64,000 bases of DNA from CATQHS01 sp963422655 (GTDB lineage: Bacteria; Actinomycetota; Acidimicrobiia; Acidimicrobiales; Aldehydirespiratoraceae), in NCBI GenBank assembly GCA_963422655.1, contig OY730440.1, forward strand, positions 806,001 through 870,000. The letters are read 5' to 3'. Below are positions 7,455 to 15,636 of this stretch, in pieces (position 1 is the first letter of the stretch; each line of letters starts with the position of its first letter). The notes under the pieces are model-generated. The model saw only the letters and a program-made list of their open reading frames with translations, was not told the origin of the DNA and did not search any database. Both the position numbers and the translations under genes were made by a program.

Positions 7455-8420
7455 TCAGAGGCGGGCGACGATGGCGTCGCCGATCTCGCTGGTCGTACCG
7501 GTGAGCGTCTCGGGGTGGGCGCAGGCCTTGCGGATGCGCTCGGCCGCCGAAGCTTCGCCCAGATGGTCGAGCATCATCGCCCCCGACAGCACGGCTGCGA
7601 TCGGATTGGCCCGACCGGTGCCGACGATATCGGGGGCCGAGCCGTGGACCGGCTCGAACATCGACACCCGGCCCGGGTGCAGGTTGGCGGTGGGGGCCAG
7701 CCCGATGCCACCCGACACAGCCCCGCCCAAGTCGGTGAGGATGTCGCCGAAGAGGTTGTCGGTGACGATCACGTCGTAGCGGCCCGGATCCTCCACCATG
7801 TAGATGCAGGCTGCGTCCACATGGTTGTAAGCCGTCTCGACGCCGGGGTAGTGCTCGGCCACCTCGTCGAAGGTGCGTTGCCAGAGATCGCCGGCGAAGG
7901 TCAATACGTTGGTCTTGTGCACCAAGGTGACGTGGCCGCGCCGGTCCCGGGCCAGCTCGAAGGCGTAGCGGACGGCCCGCTCCACGCCTCGGCGGGTGTT
8001 GACCGAGCCCTGGGTGGCGATCTCGTGAGGGGTACGACGGCGGAGAAACCCTCCCTCTCCGGCATAGGTGCCCTCGGTGTTCTCACGGATGACTGTGAAG
8101 TCGTGGTGCGGGGCATTGAAGGGCCGCAGGTTGACGTAGAGGTCGAGTTCGAAGCGCATCTTCAGCAGCAGACCTCGCTCCATGACCCCGGGCGGAACAT
8201 CGGGATGCCCGACCGCTCCGAAATAGAGGGCATCGAAGCTGCGCCACTCCTGAAGCGTGGCGTCGTCGAGGACCGTGCCGTCTCTGAGGTAGCGGCCTCC
8301 ACCCAGGTCGTAGCGGACCAAGTCGAGGTCGACTCCGGCCGCGGCGATGACCTTCAGCCCTTCGGATATGACCTCGGGGCCGATGCCGTCACCGCCGACC
8401 ACTCCCAATTTGTGTGCCAT
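7455..8420 (-). CDS. leuB: 3-isopropylmalate dehydrogenase
   Basis: LeuB oxidises and decarboxylates 3-isopropylmalate in leucine synthesis. The same activity type on methylmalate is needed in the citramalate route fed by cimA. The 321-residue protein has 'GDGIGPEVI' near the N-terminus, 'VIRENTEGTYAG', the substrate-loop 'LVHKTNVL', the metal-binding 'VTDNLFGDILTDL', and the NAD-binding 'FEPVHGSAPDI' and 'ANPIAAVLSGAMML'. It is somewhat shorter than the roughly 340-360 residues of many LeuB proteins. The ATG at 8420 follows an 87-nt stretch that carries a terminator and, before that, a leader-peptide frame, so expression is probably attenuated by branched-chain aminoacyl-tRNA supply. Confidence 0.94.
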   Translation of the reverse strand: MAHKLGVVGGDGIGPEVISEGLKVIAAAGVDLDLVRYDLGGGRYLRDGTVLDDATLQEWRSFDALYFGAVGHPDVPPGVMERGLLLKMRFELDLYVNLRPFNAPHHDFTVIRENTEGTYAGEGGFLRRRTPHEIATQGSVNTRRGVERAVRYAFELARDRRGHVTLVHKTNVLTFAGDLWQRTFDEVAEHYPGVETAYNHVDAACIYMVEDPGRYDVIVTDNLFGDILTDLGGAVSGGIGLAPTANLHPGRVSMFEPVHGSAPDIVGTGRANPIAAVLSGAMMLDHLGEASAAERIRKACAHPETLTGTTSEIGDAIVARL

Positions 8421-8448
8421 AGCTGTTCGCTCTTAGTCCGATCTCCCC

Positions 8449-8478
8449 AAAAGACAAACCGCCCACCGGGGTGGACGG
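8449..8478 (-). terminator. Intrinsic terminator in the leuB leader (attenuator)
   Basis: Read on the minus strand, CCGTCCACC and GGTGGGCGG form a GC-rich hairpin (one mismatch) and are followed directly by TTTGTCTTTT, ending 28 bases before the leuB ATG. A terminator between a leader peptide and its structural gene is the hallmark of attenuation. Confidence 0.75.
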
Positions 8479-8483
8479 TCGAA

Positions 8484-8507
8484 ACGCACGCCGGTCGGGG
8501 CGTACGT
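8484..8507 (-). promoter_or_regulatory. Leader hairpin between leader peptide and terminator
   Basis: On the minus strand ACGTACGCC pairs with GGCGTGCGT (nine pairs, one G-U) around a six-base loop. The 5' arm overlaps the leader peptide's stop codon. The loop and 3' arm segment CCGACCGG can pair seven of eight bases with CCGGTGGG in the terminator's 3' arm, giving a possible antiterminator. The alternative pairing is inferred by eye. Confidence 0.55.
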
Positions 8508-8578
8508 CAGTTGATCACGATGCTCGGGGTGAAGATGATCAGGGTCATCACGGGGTCGTCATGGTGGCCGTCGGTCAC
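8507..8578 (-). CDS. Branched-chain amino acid leader peptide of the leuB-ilvE-cimA operon
   Basis: The frame ends MTLIIFTPSIVIN-stop, with four Ile, one Leu and one Val among its last 13 codons. It lies 29 bp upstream of a terminator and 87 bp upstream of leuB. The likely start is the GTG at 8578, giving 23 residues. TATACT lies exactly six bases before it, so the transcript would begin on the start codon (leaderless). An internal ATG at 8548 would give only the 13-residue part and has no ribosome site. Known ilv and leu operons in enterobacteria and actinobacteria use such peptides, in which ribosome stalling at scarce Ile/Leu/Val codons prevents the terminator from forming. The same frame is open upstream as far as 8761, but that part overlaps the promoter and greA. 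Confidence 0.75.
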   Translation of the reverse strand: MTDGHHDDPVMTLIIFTPSIVIN

Positions 8579-8584
8579 CCGGGC

Positions 8585-8590
8585 AGTATA
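8585..8590 (-). promoter_or_regulatory. -10 box of the leuB-ilvE-cimA operon
   Basis: TATACT on the minus strand is close to the consensus and sits six bases before the leader-peptide GTG. No good -35 box is visible at 16-18 bp. The region to 8663 is shared with the divergent greA promoter. Confidence 0.6.
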
Positions 8591-8650
8591 GCCATACAGA
8601 CATCTCGACGGTTCGTCTCGAATCCGTGACGGCCCGACCGGTGAGAGCGA

Positions 8651-8656
8651 TAGATT
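8651..8656 (+). promoter_or_regulatory. -10 box of greA
   Basis: TAGATT is followed by seven bases and the greA ATG. There is no ribosome site between them, so greA is probably leaderless. The -35 region is weak. Confidence 0.45.
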
Positions 8657-8663
8657 CACACTG

Positions 8664-9128
8664 ATGAACAGACCACAGCCGCTGTCGCCGGACGCCCACC
8701 GCCGACTCACCGCCGAGTTCACCGACCTCACCACCCGGGGCCGGATCGACATCGCCGCCAAGATCGAGGCGGCCCGCGCCCACGGCGACCTGTCCGAGAA
8801 CGGCGATTATCAGGCGGCCAAGGAAGCCAAGGCCCTGATGGAAACCCGGATCGGACAATTGACTCGCCTCTTGGCCAACGCCGAAATCGTGGACTCGGGT
8901 AGCAACAGCAGTGTCGTCGGCCCCGGGTCGATCATCTCGGTCAGCTACGACGGGGACGAGCCCGAGCAGTATCTGGTGGGATCCATCGAGGAGCAGCGCG
9001 ACGACATCACCGTGATGTCAACTGGATCGCCCATGGGCCAAGCCCTGTTGGGGGCCTCGGCCGGAGACGAGGTCAGCTACCAGTCACCGGCCGGACCAGT
9101 GCGAGTCACCATCGTCGCCATCGAGTGA
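8664..9128 (+). CDS. greA: Transcription elongation factor GreA
   Basis: GreA enters the RNA polymerase secondary channel and stimulates cleavage of backtracked RNA. The 154-residue protein has the N-terminal coiled-coil with the conserved acidic tip 'HGDLSENGDYQAAKEAK', whose Asp and Glu chelate the catalytic magnesium. It also has the C-terminal FKBP-like domain ending 'SPMGQALLGASAGDEVSYQSP'. Its length is close to the E. coli protein (158). It is transcribed away from leuB, and its probable leaderless promoter is only about 60 bp from that of the leu leader. Confidence 0.95.
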   Translation: MNRPQPLSPDAHRRLTAEFTDLTTRGRIDIAAKIEAARAHGDLSENGDYQAAKEAKALMETRIGQLTRLLANAEIVDSGSNSSVVGPGSIISVSYDGDEPEQYLVGSIEEQRDDITVMSTGSPMGQALLGASAGDEVSYQSPAGPVRVTIVAIE

Positions 9129-9181
9129 CGGGAACGATGGTGACGGGAACGACTAGCGACGGGCACGACTGAAGACGGGCA

Positions 9182-9316
9182 ATGACAAACCGTAAATGGG
9201 CTCAGATGGCATTGGCGCTCGGAGGGTTGCTGCTGGCTGTCGGCGCCGGGCTCGCCATCTGGGACGCGGCTGCGGGTGATCCTGCACCCCCGGTGATCAC
9301 CGGACGAACCGGCTAG
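9182..9316 (+). CDS. Small single-helix membrane protein, 44 aa
   Basis: The frame reads MTNRKWAQMALALGGLLLAV and continues through 'GAGLAIWDAAAG' to a short polar tail 'DPAPPVITGRTG'. It has a positively charged N-terminus and one hydrophobic segment (about residues 8-28), so it would be an N-in single-pass membrane peptide or an uncleaved signal anchor. It fills the gap between greA and leuC on the same strand and ends 20 bp before the leuC GTG, which suggests co-transcription. No convincing ribosome site is visible, and I recognise no family. It could be a chance frame. Confidence 0.45.
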   Translation: MTNRKWAQMALALGGLLLAVGAGLAIWDAAAGDPAPPVITGRTG

Positions 9317-9336
9317 AGACTGATCGGACCGGAACC

Positions 9337-10746
9337 GTGACCGAGCCCGAGACACTGAGCGAGAAGATCTGGAACCGCCATCTGGTGGCCGAGGGCTGCA
9401 ACGGGCAGCCCGATCTGCTCTACATCGACCTTCACCTCGTCCACGAGGTCACCTCCCCCCAGGCCTTCGACGGGCTGCGCCTCTCGGGCCGGAAGGTCCA
9501 CCGCCCCGACCTCACCGTGGCCACCGAGGACCACAACGTGCCCACCGTCGACATCGACCAGCCCATCGCCGACGAGGTGAGTCGCATCCAGGTGGAGACC
9601 CTGCGTCGCAACACCAGCGAGTTCGGCATCACCAACTACCCCATGGGCCACGCCTCCCAGGGCATCGTGCACGTGATCGGTCCGGAGCAGGGCTGGACCC
9701 AGCCGGGGATGACCATCGTGTGCGGCGACTCCCATACTTCCACCCACGGCGCCTTCGGCACCATCGCCTTCGGCATCGGCACCAGCGAGGTCGAGCACGT
9801 CCTGGCCACCCAGACCCTTCCCCAGATGAGGCCCGGCACCATGGCCATCACCGTCACCGGGAAACTACCGGACCACTCGACAGCCAAGGACGTGATCTTG
9901 GCCATCATCGGCCGTATCGGGACCGGGGGCGGGATCGGCAAGATCATCGAGTACCGGGGTCCGGTCATCGAGTCGCTGTCGATGGAGGGGCGGATGACGG
10001 TGTGCAACATGTCGATCGAGGCCGGAGCCCGGGCCGGACTGGTCGCACCGGACGACACCACGTTCGACTACGTGTCCGGCCGCGACCACGCTCCGTCCGG
10101 TCCGGCTCTTCAAGCCGCGGTAGCCGACTGGCGCACACTCGTCACCGACCCCGGGGCCGCCTTCGACGAGGAGGTGATCCTGAACGGGAGCGACATCTCT
10201 CCCATGGTCACCTGGGGTACCAACCCGGGCCAAGTGGTGGCGGTGGACGGCTCGGTCCCCAGCCCCGACCAGATCGAAGATCCAGGCCGGCGAGAAGCCG
10301 CGACTCGAGCCCTCGACTACATGGGCCTGGCGGCTGGCACTGCCATGCGCGACATAGCGGTCGACACCGTCTTCATCGGTTCGTGCACCAACAGCCGCAT
10401 CGAGGATCTGCGAGCCGCCGCCGCCGTGGCCAAGGGCCGCCAAGTGGCAGCCGAGATGCGGACCCTGGTGGTGCCCGGGTCGGGCCCGGTCAAGGCCCAG
10501 GCCGAAGCCGAAGGCCTGGCCGAGATCTTCCGGGCTGCCGGCTTCGACTGGCGCGAACCGGGCTGCTCCATGTGCCTGGCCATGAACCCCGACAAGCTGG
10601 AACCGGGCGAGCGGGCCGCCAGCACTTCCAATCGCAACTTCGAGGGCCGACAGGGCCGCCAGGGGCGCACCCACTTGGTCTCGCCCGCGGTGGCGGCCGC
10701 CACCGCCATCGTCGGCGCCTTCGCCAGCCCCGAGGACCTGCCGTGA
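9337..10746 (+). CDS. leuC: 3-isopropylmalate dehydratase, large subunit
   Basis: LeuC, with LeuD, isomerises 2-isopropylmalate to 3-isopropylmalate and also acts on citramalate in the CimA route. The 469-residue aconitase-superfamily protein has the three Fe-S cluster cysteines Cys350 ('VFIGSCTNSRIEDL'), Cys410 and Cys413 ('GCSMCLAMNPDKL'). It also shows 'CGDSHTSTHGAFG' and ends with 'TSNRNFEGRQG..RTHLVSP', all family signatures. The start is GTG at 9337. The stop overlaps the leuD GTG (GTGA), so the two subunits are translationally coupled. Confidence 0.97.
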   Translation: MTEPETLSEKIWNRHLVAEGCNGQPDLLYIDLHLVHEVTSPQAFDGLRLSGRKVHRPDLTVATEDHNVPTVDIDQPIADEVSRIQVETLRRNTSEFGITNYPMGHASQGIVHVIGPEQGWTQPGMTIVCGDSHTSTHGAFGTIAFGIGTSEVEHVLATQTLPQMRPGTMAITVTGKLPDHSTAKDVILAIIGRIGTGGGIGKIIEYRGPVIESLSMEGRMTVCNMSIEAGARAGLVAPDDTTFDYVSGRDHAPSGPALQAAVADWRTLVTDPGAAFDEEVILNGSDISPMVTWGTNPGQVVAVDGSVPSPDQIEDPGRREAATRALDYMGLAAGTAMRDIAVDTVFIGSCTNSRIEDLRAAAAVAKGRQVAAEMRTLVVPGSGPVKAQAEAEGLAEIFRAAGFDWREPGCSMCLAMNPDKLEPGERAASTSNRNFEGRQGRQGRTHLVSPAVAAATAIVGAFASPEDLP

Positions 10747-11336
10747 GAGCGGTCACCGTCGTCACCGGCACGGCCGTGCCCTTGGACCGCACCGACGTGG
10801 ACACCGACCAGATCATCCCGTCGGACTGGCTCAAGCGGGTGGAGCGCACCGGCTTCGGGAAGGGTCTGTTCTCGCAATGGCGGGATCAGCGCGACTTCGT
10901 CCTCAACGACGAGCGTTACGCCGGGGCGACCATCCTGATGGCCGGGACCAACTTCGGCACCGGCTCGTCCCGGGAGCACGCGGTGTGGGCCATCCAGCAG
11001 TACGGCTTCGACGCGGTGATCAGCCCCCGCTTCGCCGACATCTTCTGCAACAACTGCACCAAGAACGGCTTGGTCCCGGTGCGGGTCGAACCCACCGTCG
11101 GGGCCCGACTCATGGCAGCGGTGCAGTCCGATCCGGGCCTCGAGATCACCATCGACGTGGCCCGCCTCCGGATCGAAGCCCCCGCCATAGGGTTGGAAGC
11201 CGACTTCTTTCTCGATGCTGGGACCCTGGCCCGCTTCCTGGAAGGTCTCGACGACATAGACTTGACACTGTGCCACGCCGACGCCATCACCGCCTACGAA
11301 CGAACCCGCAGAGCCTGGTTGCCATCGGCGGGCTGA
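10743..11336 (+). CDS. leuD: 3-isopropylmalate dehydratase, small subunit
   Basis: LeuD is the swivelling-domain partner of LeuC. The 197-residue protein begins with 'VPLDRTDVDTDQIIPSDWLKRVERTGFG' and has 'NFGTGSSREHAVWAIQQYGF', the active-site serine and arginine loop, followed by 'ISPRFADIFCNNCTKNGLVPV'. The length is typical. The GTG start overlaps the last four bases of leuC. Confidence 0.97.
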   Translation: MRAVTVVTGTAVPLDRTDVDTDQIIPSDWLKRVERTGFGKGLFSQWRDQRDFVLNDERYAGATILMAGTNFGTGSSREHAVWAIQQYGFDAVISPRFADIFCNNCTKNGLVPVRVEPTVGARLMAAVQSDPGLEITIDVARLRIEAPAIGLEADFFLDAGTLARFLEGLDDIDLTLCHADAITAYERTRRAWLPSAG

Positions 11337-11374
11337 ATCCCCAGAAATCCTTCGGACCGGAAGCAGCATCGACA

Positions 11375-11380
11375 TATACA
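11375..11380 (+). promoter_or_regulatory. Candidate -10 box of first beta-propeller gene
   Basis: TATACA lies in the only AT-rich stretch between leuD and the next gene, leaving a leader of about 30 bases that contains the AGAAAGG ribosome site. No clear -35 box is present. Confidence 0.3.
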
Positions 11381-11418
11381 ACTGAAGACAAGCCATCCGA
11401 GACAGAAAGGCCGAGCCC

Positions 11419-13377
11419 GTGCCCAAGACGCTGGCCCTACTGATAGCCGCAGCTCTACTGGCCTCGGCTTGTGCCGACGATCCATTGAATCCCGTGAGCA
11501 CCGGCACCGGTAACCTCAACGGCGAAGAAGGCGTCTTGACCCTCAACGGCACCGAGATCGTGCTCACCGCCGGGCTGCACGCCTTCGACGAGTGCGACGA
11601 ACTGCTCGATCATCTCCATTCCACCGCTGAGAAGTGGGTCGGGCCCTGGGGATTCGGCGTCGGCAACTATTGGAACGCAGAACCCTCGATGGCCGACGAA
11701 GCCGCGGGTGATACATCGGCCACCGTCGCCGAAGCGGCGGAAGCGGGCGAGAGCCAAGATCTCATCGAAGGCGTCGATTTCTCCGGCACCAACGTGGCCG
11801 AGCAGGGGGTGGACGAGGCCGACCTGGTCAAGACCGACGGCAGACGGATCTTCTTGATCTCCGAAGGCAGCCTGGTGGTGGTGGATGCGGCCAGCCGCAG
11901 TGCGACCGGATCGGTGCCGGTGGCCAAGAGTAGGGCGCCCGAGTTGCTCATCTCCGACGACAGCCTCTTGTTGGTGGCCCGCGACCATACCGGCGAGGGA
12001 CCGGAAACGGTCATCCAGCGCATCGATCTCACCGGCGAGAACCCGGCCGTGGTCGAAACCCTGCGGGTAACCGGCGACTATCTGAGCGCCCGCAGCGTGG
12101 ACGGCGTGGCCCGGGTGATCATCCAGGCCGATCCCCTGCGGAACTTACCGTTCGTCTACCCGGCCACCCCCGACAGCGAACTCGTCGCCACCGAAGCCAA
12201 CCGGGCCGTAGTGCGGGCCAGCACCCTGGACGACTGGCTACCGAGCTACACGCACACCAGAGCGAGCGGCGCCACTGAAGGTGGGCTGCTGCCGGACTGC
12301 ACCAACTTCCACGTCCCGGCCGAGTTCTCCGGGTTCGGAGCGACCACGGTGCTGAGCGTGCCGGTTGACGGAGAAATCGACCCGGCCACGGCCGCCTCGG
12401 TGCTGGCCCCGGGCGACGTCGTCTACGCCTCCCCCCGATCTCTTTACGTGTCGACCTCCGCCTGGGTCGACCCGGTCATCCTCGAAGACGCCAGCAGGCA
12501 GGAGCAGGCCTGGGCCGAGCGGCAGGTGAACATCCACCGCTTCGACATCACCGACCCCGACAGGGCCGTCTACACCGCCTCGGGCCAAGTGCCGGGCGAG
12601 ATCCTCAACCAGTTCTCGCTGTCCGAACACGACGGACACCTTCGGGTGGTCACCACCACCGGTGACCGTTGGAGCGAGACATCGCAGAGCCAGGTGCGGG
12701 TACTGTCCGAGACCGAGGGACGGTTGGTGGAGGTCGGAGTGGTGGGCGACATCGGCCGGGGCGAACGGGTCTACTCGGTGCGCTTCGCCGGTGCTGTGGG
12801 CTACGTGGTCACCTTCCGCCAAGTCGATCCCTTCTACACGATCGATCTCGCCGACCCGGCCGACCCCACCATCCTCGGGGAGTTGAAGATCCCCGGGTTC
12901 TCCAGCTACCTGCACCCGATCGGCGACGGTCTGGTGCTGGGGGTGGGATCCGACGCCGACGCCGACGGCTCCGTTACCGGGGCCAAGGTCTCGCTGTTCG
13001 ACGTCACCGACCTGACCGAGCCCCGGGAAGTAGCGTTGTGGACCGCCCCCGACGTCTGGCACGACATCGGCTGGGATCACCGGGCCTTTCTGTGGTGGGC
13101 GCCCGAGAACTTGGCCGTCATCCCCATCCAAGCCTGGAACCGGGGCGATGACTGGGCCGGCGCGGTGGTCCTGCACGCCGACGACAACCGGATACGAGAA
13201 CGGGGCCGAGTCGAGCCCCACTGGAACCGGTTCGAGCGCATAAGGCGCAGCATCGTCATCGGCAACGAGCTGTGGACCTTCAGCTACCGCTACGAAGGGG
13301 CTGGCAGCCACGACCCCGCCCGGTTCGAGGTGTACGACCTCGACACGCTCGAACTGCTCGCTTCGGTGAGTCTGTGA
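11419..13377 (+). CDS. Beta-propeller domain lipoprotein (secreted), paralogue 1
   Basis: This 652-residue protein starts MPKTLALLIAAALLASACAD, a lipoprotein signal with the lipobox cysteine at residue 18. The rest resembles the actinobacterial 'beta-propeller domain' family of secreted proteins. It has 'DFSGTNVAEQGVDEADLVKTDGRRIFLISEGSLVVVDA', where the propeller begins, repeated blades such as 'VRVLSETEGRLVEVGVVG', 'YTIDLADPADPTILGELKIPGFSSYLHPIGDG', and a C-terminal 'FEVYDLDTLELLASVSL'. The function of the family is not known; it may be structural or bind ligand at the cell surface. The GTG start has AGAAAGG nine bases upstream. The next gene is a paralogue 45 bp downstream. Confidence 0.85.
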   Translation: MPKTLALLIAAALLASACADDPLNPVSTGTGNLNGEEGVLTLNGTEIVLTAGLHAFDECDELLDHLHSTAEKWVGPWGFGVGNYWNAEPSMADEAAGDTSATVAEAAEAGESQDLIEGVDFSGTNVAEQGVDEADLVKTDGRRIFLISEGSLVVVDAASRSATGSVPVAKSRAPELLISDDSLLLVARDHTGEGPETVIQRIDLTGENPAVVETLRVTGDYLSARSVDGVARVIIQADPLRNLPFVYPATPDSELVATEANRAVVRASTLDDWLPSYTHTRASGATEGGLLPDCTNFHVPAEFSGFGATTVLSVPVDGEIDPATAASVLAPGDVVYASPRSLYVSTSAWVDPVILEDASRQEQAWAERQVNIHRFDITDPDRAVYTASGQVPGEILNQFSLSEHDGHLRVVTTTGDRWSETSQSQVRVLSETEGRLVEVGVVGDIGRGERVYSVRFAGAVGYVVTFRQVDPFYTIDLADPADPTILGELKIPGFSSYLHPIGDGLVLGVGSDADADGSVTGAKVSLFDVTDLTEPREVALWTAPDVWHDIGWDHRAFLWWAPENLAVIPIQAWNRGDDWAGAVVLHADDNRIRERGRVEPHWNRFERIRRSIVIGNELWTFSYRYEGAGSHDPARFEVYDLDTLELLASVSL

Positions 13378-13422
13378 ACATCAATACTCTGTGAACGAAA
13401 CACTGCGACAGGAGTCCATCTC

Positions 13423-15573
13423 ATGCACAAGACACTGCTACTGGTGGTGGCTGCAGCCTTGATGTCTGCGGCTTGCTCCGACGACCCGCCCGAGCATGCC
13501 ACGACCGGGAGCAGCTACGACACCGGTACCGACACCACCAATGAGACCACCGCCGAAAACGACACCACCAATGAGACCACCGCCGAAAACGACACCACCA
13601 ACGGCGGCGAGAATACCAGAACTGAAGACGACAACGCCAACACCAACGACGACGAACCCGTCTCGAACCCGGGCGAGGGTGAGATCGTGCCCACCGTCGG
13701 GCTGTATGCCTTCGACGAGTGCACCGAACTGCTCGATCATCTCCGAACCACCGCTGAACGACAAGTGGGACCCCGAGGACTCTACAACTGGTCCGAAGAG
13801 CAAAGCCAGAATCGCCCTGGCACCACCGAGCCACTGCACTTCTTTGGCCAGGACCCGGTCCTGACCGAAGGTGTCGACTTCTCGGGCACCAATGCGGCGC
13901 AGCGGAGGATGGACGAGGCCGACATGGTCAAGACCGACGGCAGTCGGATCTTGTTGATCTCCGACGGTGAGCTGGTGGTGGTGGACGTGGCCAGCCGACA
14001 AGTGACCGGATCGGTGGAAGTGGCCGAGAGCTGGTCGCCTGAGCTGTTCATCTCCGGCGACAGTGTTGTGATGGTAGCCCACAGCTACACCGACAGTCCC
14101 GAAACGGTCATACAGCGCATCGATGTGGTCGATGGGAACCCGACAGTGGCCGAGACCCTGCGGGTAACCGGCAACTACCTGAGCGCCCGTAGCGTGGGCG
14201 GCGGAGCCCGGGTGATCATCCAGAGCGATCCCAATTGGCACTTACCGTTCTTCTATCTGTCCACCACCGACAGCGAAACGGACGTCACCGAAGCCAACCG
14301 GGACGTCGTACGGTCTTCCACCCTGAAGGACTGGCTACCGACCTTCACGCACACCCATGCCAGTGGTGCCACCGAAGACGGGCTGCTGCCGGACTGCGAC
14401 AACTTCCACGTCCCAGCCGAGTTCTCCGATTTCAGAACGACCACGGTGCTGAGCATTCCGATGAACGCAGAAATGGACACGGCCACGGCCACTTCGGTGC
14501 TGGGCGCCACCGATATCGTCTACGCTTCCCCTGAGTCGTTGTATGTGGCTACCTCGGCCTGGGTCGACTTGGAGACCCTCGACGACCAGAGCGATATGGA
14601 GCAGTACTGGGCTGATCTGCAGACGAACATCCATCGCTTCGACATAACCAACCCCGACGGGGCCGTATACACCGCTTCGGGCCAGGTTCCGGGCGCGGTC
14701 CTGGACAGGTTCTGGCTATCCGAGCACGACGGACATCTGCGGGTGGTCACCACGGACATGGGTGACGTGACATCGCCGAGCCAGGTGAGGGTGCTGCGAG
14801 AAATCGACGGCCAGCTAGTCGAGATCGGCTCGGTGGGCTACATCAGCAAAGGGGACCGGGTCGAGTCGGTGCGTTTCGTCGGTGATGTGGGTTACGTAGC
14901 CACCTTCAACCATGTCAATCCCTTCTACACGATCGATCTCGCCGACCCGGCCAACCCCGCCGTCCTCGGAGAGTTGAAGGCCCCCCGAAGTTCCAGCTAC
15001 CTGCACCCGATCGGTGATGGTGTGGTGCTGGGAGTGGGACCCGACATCAAGGCCGACGGCTCCGCCGACTATGCCAAGGTCTCACTGTTCGACGTCACCG
15101 ACCTGACCGGGCCCCGGGAAGTAGCAGTGTGGACCTCCCCCGGCAGCTACCACGTCATCGATTGGAATCACCGAGCCTTCCTGTGGTGGGCCCCCAAAAA
15201 TCTCGCTGTTGTCCCGTTTAAGACCTTAATCGACTGGTACTCGGACGAAGCCGACTGGGACGCCAACTGGTCCGGCGTCGTGGTCTTGGAAATCGACGGC
15301 GACCAGATCCGAGAGAGAGGCCGGATCGCGCACAAACTGGAGAACTGTCCCGACCCGAGAACTGTACCGTACGAAGCCTACGAGGAGCTGCGAGAGGAGG
15401 GCTGCGATCCCAATTCCCTATACCAATATGAGCACATCATACGCGGCATCGTCATCGGTGACGAACTGTGGACCCTCAGCTACCCCTTCCTAATGGGGGG
15501 CAGCGAACACCCGGGTTGGTTGGAGGTATACGACCTCGACACGCTCGAACCACTTGCTTCGCTGAGGCTGTGA
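13423..15573 (+). CDS. Beta-propeller domain lipoprotein (secreted), paralogue 2
   Basis: This 716-residue protein is clearly a tandem duplicate of the preceding gene: 'DFSGTNAAQRRMDEADMVKTDGSRILLISDGELVVVD', 'NFHVPAEFSDF' and 'YTIDLADPANPAVLGELKAP' match segment by segment. It begins MHKTLLLVVAAALMSAACSD (lipobox cysteine at residue 18). A Thr/Asn/Glu/Asp-rich stalk follows (about residues 25-85), partly built from a 30-bp tandem repeat encoding DTTNETTAEN. Compared with paralogue 1 it has an extra segment near the C-terminus including 'NCPDPRTVPYEAYEELREEGCDP', with two cysteines that could form a disulfide. An AGGAG ribosome site precedes the ATG. It is probably co-transcribed with the first copy. 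Confidence 0.87.
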   Translation: MHKTLLLVVAAALMSAACSDDPPEHATTGSSYDTGTDTTNETTAENDTTNETTAENDTTNGGENTRTEDDNANTNDDEPVSNPGEGEIVPTVGLYAFDECTELLDHLRTTAERQVGPRGLYNWSEEQSQNRPGTTEPLHFFGQDPVLTEGVDFSGTNAAQRRMDEADMVKTDGSRILLISDGELVVVDVASRQVTGSVEVAESWSPELFISGDSVVMVAHSYTDSPETVIQRIDVVDGNPTVAETLRVTGNYLSARSVGGGARVIIQSDPNWHLPFFYLSTTDSETDVTEANRDVVRSSTLKDWLPTFTHTHASGATEDGLLPDCDNFHVPAEFSDFRTTTVLSIPMNAEMDTATATSVLGATDIVYASPESLYVATSAWVDLETLDDQSDMEQYWADLQTNIHRFDITNPDGAVYTASGQVPGAVLDRFWLSEHDGHLRVVTTDMGDVTSPSQVRVLREIDGQLVEIGSVGYISKGDRVESVRFVGDVGYVATFNHVNPFYTIDLADPANPAVLGELKAPRSSSYLHPIGDGVVLGVGPDIKADGSADYAKVSLFDVTDLTGPREVAVWTSPGSYHVIDWNHRAFLWWAPKNLAVVPFKTLIDWYSDEADWDANWSGVVVLEIDGDQIRERGRIAHKLENCPDPRTVPYEAYEELREEGCDPNSLYQYEHIIRGIVIGDELWTLSYPFLMGGSEHPGWLEVYDLDTLEPLASLRL
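13531..13601 (+). repeat. 30-bp tandem repeat in the stalk of beta-propeller paralogue 2
   Basis: Two identical 30-bp units (13531-13560 and 13561-13590) are followed by the first 11 bases of a third. Each unit encodes DTTNETTAEN. It lies in the linker between lipid anchor and propeller and is absent from paralogue 1, so the linker length probably varies by slippage. Confidence 0.9.
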
Positions 15574-15607
15574 GCAACCGGGCCGGATCCGGACGGATGA
15601 GCAATTA

Positions 15608-15623
15608 CCGGCGTCGGCGCCGG
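15608..15623. terminator. Hairpin after beta-propeller gene 2
   Basis: CCGGCG-TCGG-CGCCGG is a perfect six-pair stem with a four-base loop 35 bases after the stop codon. There is no T-run, so it would be a weak or factor-dependent terminator. It abuts the candidate -10 box TACACT of the next gene. Confidence 0.35.
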
Positions 15624-15636
15624 TACACTGCGGATC

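Noticed and set aside
8579..8761. 84-residue protein ending with the leuB leader peptide
   Set aside because: The upstream part overlaps the greA coding region and both divergent promoters; only the last 23 codons have a plausible start and the Ile/Leu/Val-rich character.
9129..9181. Short repeat 'gacgggaacga' after greA as a regulatory element
   Set aside because: Only two or three imperfect copies in 40 bp with no symmetry; probably simple sequence in a spacer.
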